Shown: piece by piece, positions 1 to 5,638 of the stretch
Position numbering within the stretch: the stretch's first letter is position 1
Layout of the letters: each line of letters starts with the position of its first letter
Assembly (NCBI GenBank): GCA_903910245.1
Contig: CAIVYX010000376.1
Coordinates: forward strand, 1-6,366
Length of the DNA: 6,366 bases
DNA from: an uncultured Opitutia bacterium
Lineage (GTDB): Bacteria > Verrucomicrobiota > Verrucomicrobiia > Opitutales > UBA953
Direction: 5' to 3'
Translations under genes and position numbers: made by a program
The notes under the pieces: model-generated
Databases searched by the model: none
What the model was told of the DNA's origin: nothing
Seen by the model: the letters and a program-made list of their open reading frames with translations, nothing else

Positions 1-12
1 ACGACTCAGGAC

Positions 13-83
13 AGTCCGATGGTGTAATGGTAGCACAGGAGATTCTGATTCTCCTTGTCTAGGTTCAAATCCTAGTCGGACTA
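13..83 (+). tRNA. tRNA-Gln, anticodon CTG
   Basis: The sequence folds into a complete cloverleaf. The acceptor stem pairs 13-19 (AGTCCGA) with 76-82 (TCGGACT), with A83 as discriminator. The D stem pairs 22-25 with 33-36 around a seven-base loop containing GG. The anticodon stem pairs 38-42 with 50-54, and the loop TTCTGAT places CTG at 45-47, which reads CAG (glutamine). The variable loop is four bases (55-58). The T stem pairs 59-63 with 71-75 around TTCAAAT. CCA is not encoded, so it must be added after transcription. A CUG anticodon reads only CAG, so a second tRNA-Gln(UUG) is expected elsewhere in the genome. The first pair is A1:U72 instead of the U1:A72 usual in bacterial tRNA-Gln. Confidence 0.95.
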
Positions 84-95
84 TTTCCTGAAAGC

Positions 96-121
96 AAAAA
101 GCCCTCTCACGAGGGCTTTTT
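96..121. terminator. bidirectional intrinsic terminator
   Basis: A perfect stem GCCCTC (101-106) / GAGGGC (111-116) encloses a four-base TCAC loop. It is flanked by five A (96-100) and five T (117-121). Read on +, it is a GC hairpin followed by a T run, 12 bases after the tRNA. Read on -, it is the same structure, 19 bases after the stop codon of the FG-GAP gene. One element can therefore end both converging transcripts. Confidence 0.9.
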
Positions 122-140
122 CATGCCTATCCGGGACGCC

Positions 141-1265
141 TTAGCGGGCGTTCCAGAAGATCATCAGGTTCTTGGTCTGGCGGCCAGCGAGGATGAGGTC
201 GGGCTTGCCGTCGCCATCGAGGTCGGCGGCCTTGAAATCTTCGACGGCGATCTCCTTGGTCGAGATCACGCTCGTGCGCCAGGCCTTGCCGGCATCGTCG
301 AGCGGGGTGAGCAGGCGGACGCCGGGGTCGACGCCGCGCCAACCGACCATGACTTGGTCGGAACCGGTACCGAGGAAGTCAGCGCAGGCGACCGCATGGC
401 CATCTTTAAAGCCATCGAGGACCTGATTGCGCTGCCAGGCGCCGGTGCCGTCACGGGTATAGATGGCCGACTTCGTGCCATGGAAAGGTTCGACCGTCGC
501 GATGAAGTTACCGGAAGGCAGGCGGCCGCCGCGGAGTTCGCCGACGGGTTCCTTGGTCAGTTGAGTTTGGCCCCACTTACCGTCAGCGTAGGAATTGAAC
601 CAGATGCCTTCCTTGGAGCCGGCGAGGATCTGCTGGGCGATATGTTTCTGCCAGCGGACCGGGTCGAGATTGTGGGTGATGTGGCCGGCGTCGTTGACGA
701 GCTCGGTCTTCCATTCGTCCTTTGGGTTGGCCGGCTTGCGGTAGGCGAGGAGCTTGGCGCCCGCGCCTTCGCCGGCCTTGTTGCCAACGCCATGGAGGGG
801 CTGCACGACGAGGTCCCAGCGGCCAGTTGAGACTTCGACCCACTGCATGCGGTGGACGGTCGGTTCGTGGTGCAGCTTCACCGCTTCCCACTTTTGGGTG
901 CGGTCGGCGGGCGGAATCAGATAGAAGACCGCGCCGCTCTTCACCGTGTCGCTTGGATTCCAGCCCGCGCCAATCGCGATCTCGGCTTTACCGTCGCCGT
1001 CGATATCGCGCGCGGCCACGCAGACGTTGTCATCCTTCGTGAGATTCGTAGCAATGACGTGCTTTTTCCAAGTGGGGTTTTGATACCACTGCACCGTGGA
1101 CTTGTCGGCCAGGATGATGTCGGGCTTGCCGTCGCCATCGACGTCGGCGATCGCGAGGCCGTAACCGATCTCAATCTTATCGATCTCCTGCAGGCGGAAA
1201 TTCGGTTCCGGCGCGGCGAACGCGACGGAGGTAAGCAGGAGGGCGAGGAGCGGGGTCAGCTTCAT
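141..1265 (-). CDS. secreted FG-GAP/VCBS repeat beta-propeller protein
   Basis: A 374-residue protein with a typical Sec signal peptide: Lys at position 2, a hydrophobic core at about 4-16, and likely cleavage after AFA near residue 17. No lipobox cysteine is visible, so it is probably periplasmic or exported. Three calcium-binding loops of FG-GAP/VCBS type are clear: DVDGDGKPD (41-49), DIDGDGKAE (87-95) and DLDGDGKPD (348-356). A degenerate fourth, DFLGTGSDQ, lies at 296-304. Regular beta-strand-like segments lie between them, which suggests one seven-bladed-type propeller closed by first and last blades of nearly identical sequence. No catalytic domain is recognisable; such proteins usually bind carbohydrate or protein, or act as scaffolds, but the ligand here is unknown. 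It lies 42 bp downstream of purC on the same strand with no terminator between them, so co-transcription is possible. The signal peptide supports the ATG at 1265. No Shine-Dalgarno is seen. Confidence 0.88.
   Translation of the reverse strand: MKLTPLLALLLTSVAFAAPEPNFRLQEIDKIEIGYGLAIADVDGDGKPDIILADKSTVQWYQNPTWKKHVIATNLTKDDNVCVAARDIDGDGKAEIAIGAGWNPSDTVKSGAVFYLIPPADRTQKWEAVKLHHEPTVHRMQWVEVSTGRWDLVVQPLHGVGNKAGEGAGAKLLAYRKPANPKDEWKTELVNDAGHITHNLDPVRWQKHIAQQILAGSKEGIWFNSYADGKWGQTQLTKEPVGELRGGRLPSGNFIATVEPFHGTKSAIYTRDGTGAWQRNQVLDGFKDGHAVACADFLGTGSDQVMVGWRGVDPGVRLLTPLDDAGKAWRTSVISTKEIAVEDFKAADLDGDGKPDLILAGRQTKNLMIFWNAR
191..1149. repeat. 38-bp direct repeat pair inside the FG-GAP gene (191-228 and 1112-1149)
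   Basis: The two 38-bp segments, 921 bp apart (an exact multiple of three), differ at only two positions (197/1118 and 221/1142). They share an uninterrupted 23-bp core (198-220 and 1119-1141). They encode the last and first calcium-binding loops of the propeller. Codon choice is conserved as well as the peptide, which suggests recent duplication or gene conversion between blades, although GC-biased codon use also contributes. The interval between the copies is ordinary coding sequence. Confidence 0.8.
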
Positions 1266-1307
1266 GCGCCCATTAAGCCGCGGGGCCGGACGCTGTCGAA
1301 CCTCGGT

Positions 1308-2204
1308 TCAGGCCGTGAGGCGCTCGAGGCACTCTGCGTAGAGGGCCTGCGTCTTCTGCACCACCTCGGCCGGCAAGGTCGGGCCCGGCGCGGTCTTGTT
1401 CCACGGCTGGGTTTCGAGCCAATCGCGGACAAACTGCTTATCGTAAGAAGGCTGGGCGCGGCCGGGCTGCCAGGTGGCGGCGGGCCAGTAGCGGGAAGAG
1501 TCAGGCGTCAGGACTTCGTCGATGAGCACCAGCGAACCGTCGGGGGCGCTCCCGAACTCGAACTTCGTGTCGGCCAGGATGACGCCCGCCTTGGCGGCGC
1601 GTTCGGCGCCCATGCGGTAGAGCGCAAGTGAGGTCTCCTGGATGGTGCGGAAGACTTTCTCGCCAAGCACTTCGCCGCAACGGGCGCGCGTGATGGCCTC
1701 GTCATGGCCTTCGGCGGCCTTAGTGGAAGGGGTGAAGATCGGCTGCGCCAGCTTCGAGCCATCGAGCAGGCCTTCGGGCAACGGGTGGTCGAGGATGCCG
1801 CCGGTCTTCTGGTATTCCTTGAAGCCGCTACCGGCGAGGTAGCCGCGGACGACTGCTTCGACCGGGAGGGGCTTGAGCTTGCGCACGAGCATCGAGCGCG
1901 GGATCAGGTCTTCGTGGCCGTGTAGGGCTTTGGCTAGAGCGTTGGCGTGGTCGGGCACCAGGTGCGTCGGGAAGACGAGGCGGGCCTGGTCAAACCACCA
2001 GAGGCTAATCTGCGTGAGGAGGATACCTTTGCCGGGGACGCCGTTGGGCATCACGACGTCGAAGGCCGAGAGACGGTCGGTCGCCACGATCAGGTAATGC
2101 GTACCGAGGTCGAAGACTTCACGGACCTTGCCCTTCGCTTGGAGCGGGTAGGGCAGTCCGGTGACGGTCATCAGCGCTTTGGCGGGCAGGGGCGGCGTCT
2201 TCAT
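1308..2204 (-). CDS. purC: phosphoribosylaminoimidazole-succinocarboxamide synthase (SAICAR synthetase)
   Basis: PurC joins aspartate to CAIR using ATP to give SAICAR in de novo purine synthesis, in the cytoplasm. From the ATG at 2204 the protein has 298 residues. That matches the longer ADE1-type form (about 300) and not the roughly 240-residue form of E. coli. Family motifs run in order: GKVREVFDLG (25-34, ATP-binding hairpin), ATDRLSAFDV (41-50), VVRGYLAGSGFKEY (118-131), IFTPSTKAAEGHDE (156-169), ADTKFEFG (211-218, PROSITE-type signature), LIDEVLTPDSSRYW (227-240) and SYDKQFVRDW (253-262). A TTG at 2243 would add 13 residues without homology, so I prefer 2204. An AGG touches the start codon, too close for a normal Shine-Dalgarno. 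The FG-GAP gene follows 42 bp downstream; tatD diverges upstream. Confidence 0.97.
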   Translation of the reverse strand: MKTPPLPAKALMTVTGLPYPLQAKGKVREVFDLGTHYLIVATDRLSAFDVVMPNGVPGKGILLTQISLWWFDQARLVFPTHLVPDHANALAKALHGHEDLIPRSMLVRKLKPLPVEAVVRGYLAGSGFKEYQKTGGILDHPLPEGLLDGSKLAQPIFTPSTKAAEGHDEAITRARCGEVLGEKVFRTIQETSLALYRMGAERAAKAGVILADTKFEFGSAPDGSLVLIDEVLTPDSSRYWPAATWQPGRAQPSYDKQFVRDWLETQPWNKTAPGPTLPAEVVQKTQALYAECLERLTA

Positions 2205-2295
2205 CCTGCCACGGAGATAGGGCAGGGCGGGGCGGCAGGGCAAGGTGGTTCGTCGTTGAGGCGGCGACCCACGCGGGCAAGATGCGAGTCGCCTA
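2205..2295. promoter_or_regulatory. purC/tatD divergent intergenic region
   Basis: This 91-bp gap must drive both purC (-) and the TatD gene (+), unless their promoters lie inside coding sequence. On -, a weak sigma70-like pair can be drawn: TTGCCC (complement of 2238-2243), an 18-base spacer and TATCTC (complement of 2214-2219). That would start transcription almost at the purC ATG, giving a near-leaderless message. On +, TTGAGG (2256-2261) has only a poor -10 partner, CAAGAT (2278-2283, 16-base spacer). I see no PurR-like palindrome and no purine-riboswitch-like fold. The role as a promoter region is inferred from gene orientation; the exact boxes are weak. Confidence 0.4.
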
Positions 2296-3090
2296 ATGGA
2301 ACTCCGCGACGCGCATTGCCATTACCAGTTCGCTGAGGTGCCGTACGCCGCAGTCGAGCAGGCTCGGGCGGACGGAGTGGGGCTGGCGATGATCAATGGC
2401 AGCGCGCCCTCTGACTGGGAAGACGTGGAGGCCCTCGGTCGCCGCGACCCGCGTAACCGCATTTCGTTCGGCCTGCACCCATGGGATGTCCCGACGGCTC
2501 CGGTCGGATGGGAGGAAGCGCTGCGAAACTTCCTCCTCGCGCATCCAGCGGCCGGAGTCGGGGAGATGGGGCTCGACCGTTGGGTCAAGGATCACGATCC
2601 CGTCGCGCAGGAGAAGGCGTTCCGGACGCAGCTCGCTTTGGCGGTCGAGCTCGACCGCGCGCTCACCATCCACTGCGTCAAGGCCATCGGGCCACTGATG
2701 GATATCTTACGTGCGACCGCGCTCCCCCGCCGCGGTTTTCTGCTGCATAGCTGGAACGGCCCCGTCGAGCTCGTACCGGAGCTCGTGCAGCTCGGCGCTT
2801 ATTTCTCTTTCAGCGCGCACCATCTCATCCCGCGCAAGGCCGACCTGCGCATCCAGTTCACCGCAGCCATTCCGCGTGAGCGGATCCTGGTGGAGACCGA
2901 CGCACCCGCGCTGTGTCCGTTGCCGGAGTTCCGCGTGCGCGAGCTCGCGCCCGACGCGGAAGGCTCCGAGCAGAATCATCCGTCGAACCTCGTGCGGAAC
3001 AACGAGGAGCTGGCGCGGACCATGGGCGTGACGCCCGAGGAGTCTGCCGCACTGACCTGCGCGAACTTCGCGCGCTTATTCGGGGCGTAG
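2296..3090 (+). CDS. TatD-family metal-dependent hydrolase (putative DNase)
   Basis: A 264-residue protein of the amidohydrolase superfamily with a TIM-barrel fold, the usual TatD length. All expected metal ligands are visible: HxH in DAHCH (His7, His9), Glu90 in GVGEMGLDR, His126 in IHCVKA, His151 in LLHSWNG and Asp202 in VETDAPAL. Other family landmarks are GLHPW (59-63), NHPSNL (227-232) and a C-terminal NFARLFG. Characterised TatD proteins are Mg/Mn-dependent 3'-5' exonucleases or DNases linked to DNA repair, but the family is broad and the substrate here cannot be read from sequence. Identity to E. coli TatD itself is not claimed, so no symbol is given. The ATG at 2296 is the only sensible start and has no Shine-Dalgarno. 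The 3' end overlaps tcdA by 15 bp on the opposite strand. Confidence 0.92.
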   Translation: MELRDAHCHYQFAEVPYAAVEQARADGVGLAMINGSAPSDWEDVEALGRRDPRNRISFGLHPWDVPTAPVGWEEALRNFLLAHPAAGVGEMGLDRWVKDHDPVAQEKAFRTQLALAVELDRALTIHCVKAIGPLMDILRATALPRRGFLLHSWNGPVELVPELVQLGAYFSFSAHHLIPRKADLRIQFTAAIPRERILVETDAPALCPLPEFRVRELAPDAEGSEQNHPSNLVRNNEELARTMGVTPEESAALTCANFARLFGA

Positions 3091-3858
3091 CAGCGAGAGG
3101 CGGAGTGCTTCGCCCGCAGCCGCGAGGCCGAACGCGCCGGCCACGTGCGACGCCGTACCGTAGCCCCATTCACAGTTAGGGTGTAGGTCTTCCCCTTCAG
3201 GAATCTCGCCGCCCGGGAGACCTTCGCAATCCGTCGGCTGCGTAAACGGTTCATCGGACCACACGCACGAGACACCGAACAGTGCCTTGCCGCGAGGGAA
3301 GTCGAAGTTCTGACGCAGGCGTTTGCGGACCAACATCATCAGCGGGTCGTCGCGCGAATCGCGGAGGTCGGTGACCTTGAGGCGCGTGCCATCGAGGCGG
3401 CCGGCGCAACCGCCGACTGTGACCACGGGCAACTTACGGTTCACCGCTTCGGCAATCAGGCCGCACTTCGGCGAGAGCGCATCCATCGCGTCGATCACCA
3501 CGCCGTCGAAATCTGCGAGTACCTCGTGTGGGTTAAAGCGGGAGAGGAAGCGCTGATGGAGCGTCGTACGGATCTGCGGGTGAATCGAGCGGGCGCGTTC
3601 GGCCATTGCCTCTGTCTTCGGTTTACCGTTATTGCCCGCGACTGCGTGCAGCTGGCGGTTCGTATTGGAGATACAGACTGCATCGCCATCGACCATCGAG
3701 AGGTGGCCGACACCCGAGCGCGCGAGGGCTTCGACGGTCCAGGAGCCCACGCCACCGAGGCCGACGACAAGGAAGGATGAGCGGGCGAGGCGTTCCATAC
3801 CGGCGCGTCCGTAGAGACGGCCGATACCGGCGAAGCGTTGGAGGTGGTCCGCGTCCAT
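3076..3858 (-). CDS. tcdA: tRNA threonylcarbamoyladenosine dehydratase (E1-like, ThiF/HesA family)
   Basis: TcdA (also CsdL/YgdL) uses ATP to cyclise t6A at position 37 of ANN-decoding tRNAs to ct6A. From the ATG at 3858 the protein has 260 residues; E. coli TcdA has 268. It opens with RFAGIGRLYG (8-17), as in that family. Next come the nucleotide-binding loop GLGGVGSW (33-40), the acidic turn MVDGDAVCISNTNRQ (55-69), VIDAMDAL (121-128) and GVSCVWSDEP (195-204). The zinc-binding cysteine pairs of MoeB/ThiF are absent, which supports TcdA over those paralogues. A TGA at 3868-3870 lies directly before an in-frame TTG (3867), GTG (3864) and ATG (3858), so the start lies among these three. ATG is preferred; TTG would give 263 residues. 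A weak GGTGG precedes the ATG at a short distance. The csdA/csdE sulfur-transfer genes are not adjacent. Confidence 0.94.
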   Translation of the reverse strand: MDADHLQRFAGIGRLYGRAGMERLARSSFLVVGLGGVGSWTVEALARSGVGHLSMVDGDAVCISNTNRQLHAVAGNNGKPKTEAMAERARSIHPQIRTTLHQRFLSRFNPHEVLADFDGVVIDAMDALSPKCGLIAEAVNRKLPVVTVGGCAGRLDGTRLKVTDLRDSRDDPLMMLVRKRLRQNFDFPRGKALFGVSCVWSDEPFTQPTDCEGLPGGEIPEGEDLHPNCEWGYGTASHVAGAFGLAAAGEALRLSLLRPE

Positions 3859-3954
3859 GGCCACCAATCAAGGCGGTAAGCGGCTTCCCTCCAAGGAACA
3901 AACGCACTTCCTCCGGGCTTGCTGGCCGGGTCGCCCCGGGCATCGTGATGGCCA
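3859..3954. promoter_or_regulatory. tcdA/membrane-protein divergent intergenic region
   Basis: A 96-bp gap between two diverging starts, so promoters for both are expected here. A five-pair hairpin CCGGG (3926-3930) / CCCGG (3935-3939) with a TCGC loop sits about 15 bases before the + strand ATG. On -, GGAGGAA and GGAGGG stretches (complements within about 3885-3915) look like Shine-Dalgarno sequences but lie too far from the tcdA start. I cannot assign convincing -35/-10 boxes. Confidence 0.35.
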
Positions 3955-4458
3955 ATGTCCGCCGCCGAGAAAGCCCCCCCAGCTCCGATCCTGCGCACGC
4001 CCCTCGAGTCGCTCTGGCTGTCGGCGGCTCGACGTGCCGTCGGGGGCCTGCTCATCGGCCTCGTGGTCGCCCTGGTGTTCGTCGTCCTCGACCATCGTAA
4101 GGCCAACTCCGTCTCGCAGGTCTACATGCAGGCGCGGATTATCTTCCTGCAGTATCACGCCGAGAAGAGTGCGTGGCCGATGGACTGCGACCTCGCCGCG
4201 CCTGGCGGACAGTTCGGCGGCTTCAATCTCGAGCCCATGACCACGTCGGTCGCCAAGTGCCAGGTTCCCGGCAAGTGGGTCTTTCAGGCCAAGTCCCCCA
4301 CGGGTGGTCCGGCGGTCGTCTTCACGCCAGCGGAGCCTGGCCGCGCTTACGAACGTTCCTTTGGGGTCGCTGACGGCTGGGTCGACGACGGACAGGCTGA
4401 CAAGGGCGACCTCCTGGTGCGCGAAGACGTCGCGCTGTTTAGGCTGTCGGCCGAGTGA
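3955..4458 (+). CDS. small single-pass membrane protein of unknown function, pseudopilin-like layout
   Basis: A 167-residue protein I cannot assign to a family. It has a Pro/Ala-rich N-terminus (1-12), a basic stretch ending in ARRAVGG (25-31), one strong transmembrane helix at about 30-45, then KANSVSQVYMQARIIFLQYH (49-68), predicted helical. The remaining domain of about 100 residues is rich in Gly, Pro and Asp. The positive-inside rule puts the N-terminus in the cytoplasm and the C-domain outside. Cys78 and Cys102 are both in the outer part and could form a disulfide. A hydrophobic helix running into an amphipathic helix and then a small globular domain recalls type II secretion pseudopilins. 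However, the GFxxxE prepilin cleavage motif is missing, so this is only an analogy. An in-frame TGA at 3946-3948 fixes ATG 3955 as the first ATG. The C-terminal coding end overlaps prfA by 20 bp. Confidence 0.75.
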   Translation: MSAAEKAPPAPILRTPLESLWLSAARRAVGGLLIGLVVALVFVVLDHRKANSVSQVYMQARIIFLQYHAEKSAWPMDCDLAAPGGQFGGFNLEPMTTSVAKCQVPGKWVFQAKSPTGGPAVVFTPAEPGRAYERSFGVADGWVDDGQADKGDLLVREDVALFRLSAE

Positions 4459-5530
4459 TTGCCTCGGCGCGCTCGCGCAGGTCGGCCTCGAAAAGCGCGT
4501 CCACGAGCTGGTCGAGATTTCCTTCGAGCACCTGTTCGATCCCGTGGACCGTGAGGTCGATGCGGTGGTCGGTGATGCGGTTCTGAGGGAAGTTGTAGGT
4601 GCGGATACGCTCGGAGCGGTCGCCGGAACCCACCTGTGTCTTGCGCGCGTCGGCGCGGGCTTCGCGTTCCTTGGCGCGCGTCAGGTCGAGGAGGCGGGAG
4701 CGCAGGACACGGAGGGCCTTGACGCGATTGCGCAGCTGGGAGCGTTCGTCGGCGCAGTAGACCATCAGCCCCGTCGGCTTGTGGATGATCTGCACCGCGG
4801 ACTCCGTCTTATTAACGTGCTGACCGCCGGCACCGCTCGCGCGGGCGACGGACATGTCGAGATCCTCGGGCTTCAGGACGACTTCGGCTTCTTCGGCTTC
4901 GGGGAGCACCGCGACCGTGGCGGCGGAAGTATGGACGCGGCCGGAGGCCTCGGTGGCGGGCACACGCTGGACGCGGTGGACGCCGGCTTCGTGGCGCAGG
5001 AGGGCGGTGGCGCCTTCGCCTTCGATGAGCAGGACCGCATCGCGGACGCCGCCCAAGTCGGAGTGGGAAAGGGACATCAGCTCGCACTTCCAGCCCTTCT
5101 TCTCGGCGAAGCGGGTGTAGGCGCGGAGCAGCTCAGCGGCGAAGAGGGAGGCCTCCTCCCCGCCGGTGCCGGCGCGGATTTCTACAAGAGCATTACGAGA
5201 ATCATCTGGATTCACCGGGATGATGGACCGAATTAGCTGTTCGCGGGCCACCTCGACGGCCGGCTCCAACCGGGCAATCTCCTCGCCGGCCATCGCGCGG
5301 ATCTCCGCATCGGCCTCCCCGGCCAGGGCGCGGGACTCGGCCAACTCCTTTTCCAGGGCCACCAGGGCGTCGTCGGCCTTGACGGCCTTGGACGTGAACC
5401 GGAGCTCGGCGCCGAGGGCGGCGGCCCGGCGGTTATCGGCGAAGGTAGCGGGGTCGGCCATTAGGGCTTCGAGCTCGGCCAGGCGGCGTCGAAAGGCGGT
5501 CAGGTCGGGGCGGAGGGGGCTGGCGGACAT
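4439..5530 (-). CDS. prfA: peptide chain release factor 1
   Basis: RF1 recognises UAA and UAG in the ribosomal A site and triggers release of the finished peptide. From the ATG at 5530 the protein has 363 residues; E. coli RF1 has 360. The N-terminal helical domain (about 1-105) is followed by RAGTGGEEA (119-127). The stop-codon recognition tripeptide PAT lies at 191-193 within VQRVPATEASGRVHTS; RF2 would carry SPF. The catalytic GGQ lies at 235-237 in SGAGGQHVNKTESAV, and its Gln is the site PrmC methylates. DERSQLRNR (261-269) and GSGDRSERIRTYNFPQNR (301-318) are further family blocks. The frame stays open upstream to 5851, but that part is antisense to the HAD gene and has no RF1 homology. 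No prmC is adjacent, unlike in many genomes. The start has no Shine-Dalgarno: the bases before it are pyrimidine-rich. Confidence 0.97.
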   Translation of the reverse strand: MSASPLRPDLTAFRRRLAELEALMADPATFADNRRAAALGAELRFTSKAVKADDALVALEKELAESRALAGEADAEIRAMAGEEIARLEPAVEVAREQLIRSIIPVNPDDSRNALVEIRAGTGGEEASLFAAELLRAYTRFAEKKGWKCELMSLSHSDLGGVRDAVLLIEGEGATALLRHEAGVHRVQRVPATEASGRVHTSAATVAVLPEAEEAEVVLKPEDLDMSVARASGAGGQHVNKTESAVQIIHKPTGLMVYCADERSQLRNRVKALRVLRSRLLDLTRAKEREARADARKTQVGSGDRSERIRTYNFPQNRITDHRIDLTVHGIEQVLEGNLDQLVDALFEADLRERAEAITRPTA

Positions 5531-5532
5531 CA

Positions 5533-5605
5533 GGAAGGGGGTTAATCGGGCTTGGACAGGAGACGTCCGTTCGTTATTCAATGGAGTGCGGCAGGCCCCC
5601 CTTCC
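5533..5605. repeat. inverted repeat A in the prfA/HAD gap (5533-5541 and 5597-5605)
   Basis: GGAAGGGGG at 5533-5541 is the exact reverse complement of CCCCCTTCC at 5597-5605: nine pairs, seven of them G:C. The arms are separated by 55 bases. The left arm starts two bases from the prfA start codon. It interleaves with inverted repeat B. Confidence 0.7.
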
Positions 5606-5615
5606 GCAAGCCCGA
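5546..5615. repeat. inverted repeat B in the prfA/HAD gap (5546-5554 and 5607-5615)
   Basis: TCGGGCTTG at 5546-5554 is the exact reverse complement of CAAGCCCGA at 5607-5615, nine pairs. The left arm lies inside the loop of repeat A and the right arm lies one base beyond it. The order is therefore A, B, A', B', which cannot be drawn as nested hairpins. Confidence 0.7.
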
Positions 5616-5638
5616 CCTTCATCCCTTTTCCGACCGAT

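Larger units (their letters stand above)
5531..5638. promoter_or_regulatory. prfA/HAD divergent intergenic region
   Basis: A 108-bp gap between diverging genes, locally richer in A/T around 5570-5582. A plausible + strand sigma70-like promoter is TTGGAC (5552-5557), a 17-base spacer and TATTCA (5575-5580). Transcription would then begin near 5587, leaving a leader of about 50 bases before the HAD ATG. No clear box pair is seen for prfA. The gap also holds the two interleaved inverted repeats listed separately, and a short dyad GGAC (5554-5557) / GTCC (5565-5568). Confidence 0.4.

Noticed and set aside
123..830. Long + strand open frame opposite the FG-GAP gene
   Set aside because: It is antisense to a gene with a signal peptide and three calcium-loop repeats. 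Its own sequence has no recognisable domain and reflects GC-rich codon bias.
852..1631. + strand open frame of 259 codons spanning the end of purC and the start of the FG-GAP gene
   Set aside because: It crosses two well-supported - strand genes and has no family motif.
2205..2295. Possible purine-responsive riboswitch or PurR site upstream of purC
   Set aside because: The gap is too short for an aptamer plus expression platform, and I see no matching palindrome or conserved core.
2282..2298. Four-codon leader ORF (MRVA, stop) overlapping the tatD start as TAATG
   Set aside because: Stop-start overlap could couple translation, but four codons without a ribosome site are easily produced by chance.
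3926..3939. Short GC hairpin before the membrane protein gene
   Set aside because: Only five pairs in very GC-rich DNA with no T run. It is not a terminator and is too weak to call a regulatory element.
4304..5236. + strand open frame of 310 codons opposite prfA
   Set aside because: It is entirely explained as the complement of the conserved RF1 sequence and is Gly/Ala/Val-rich without motifs.
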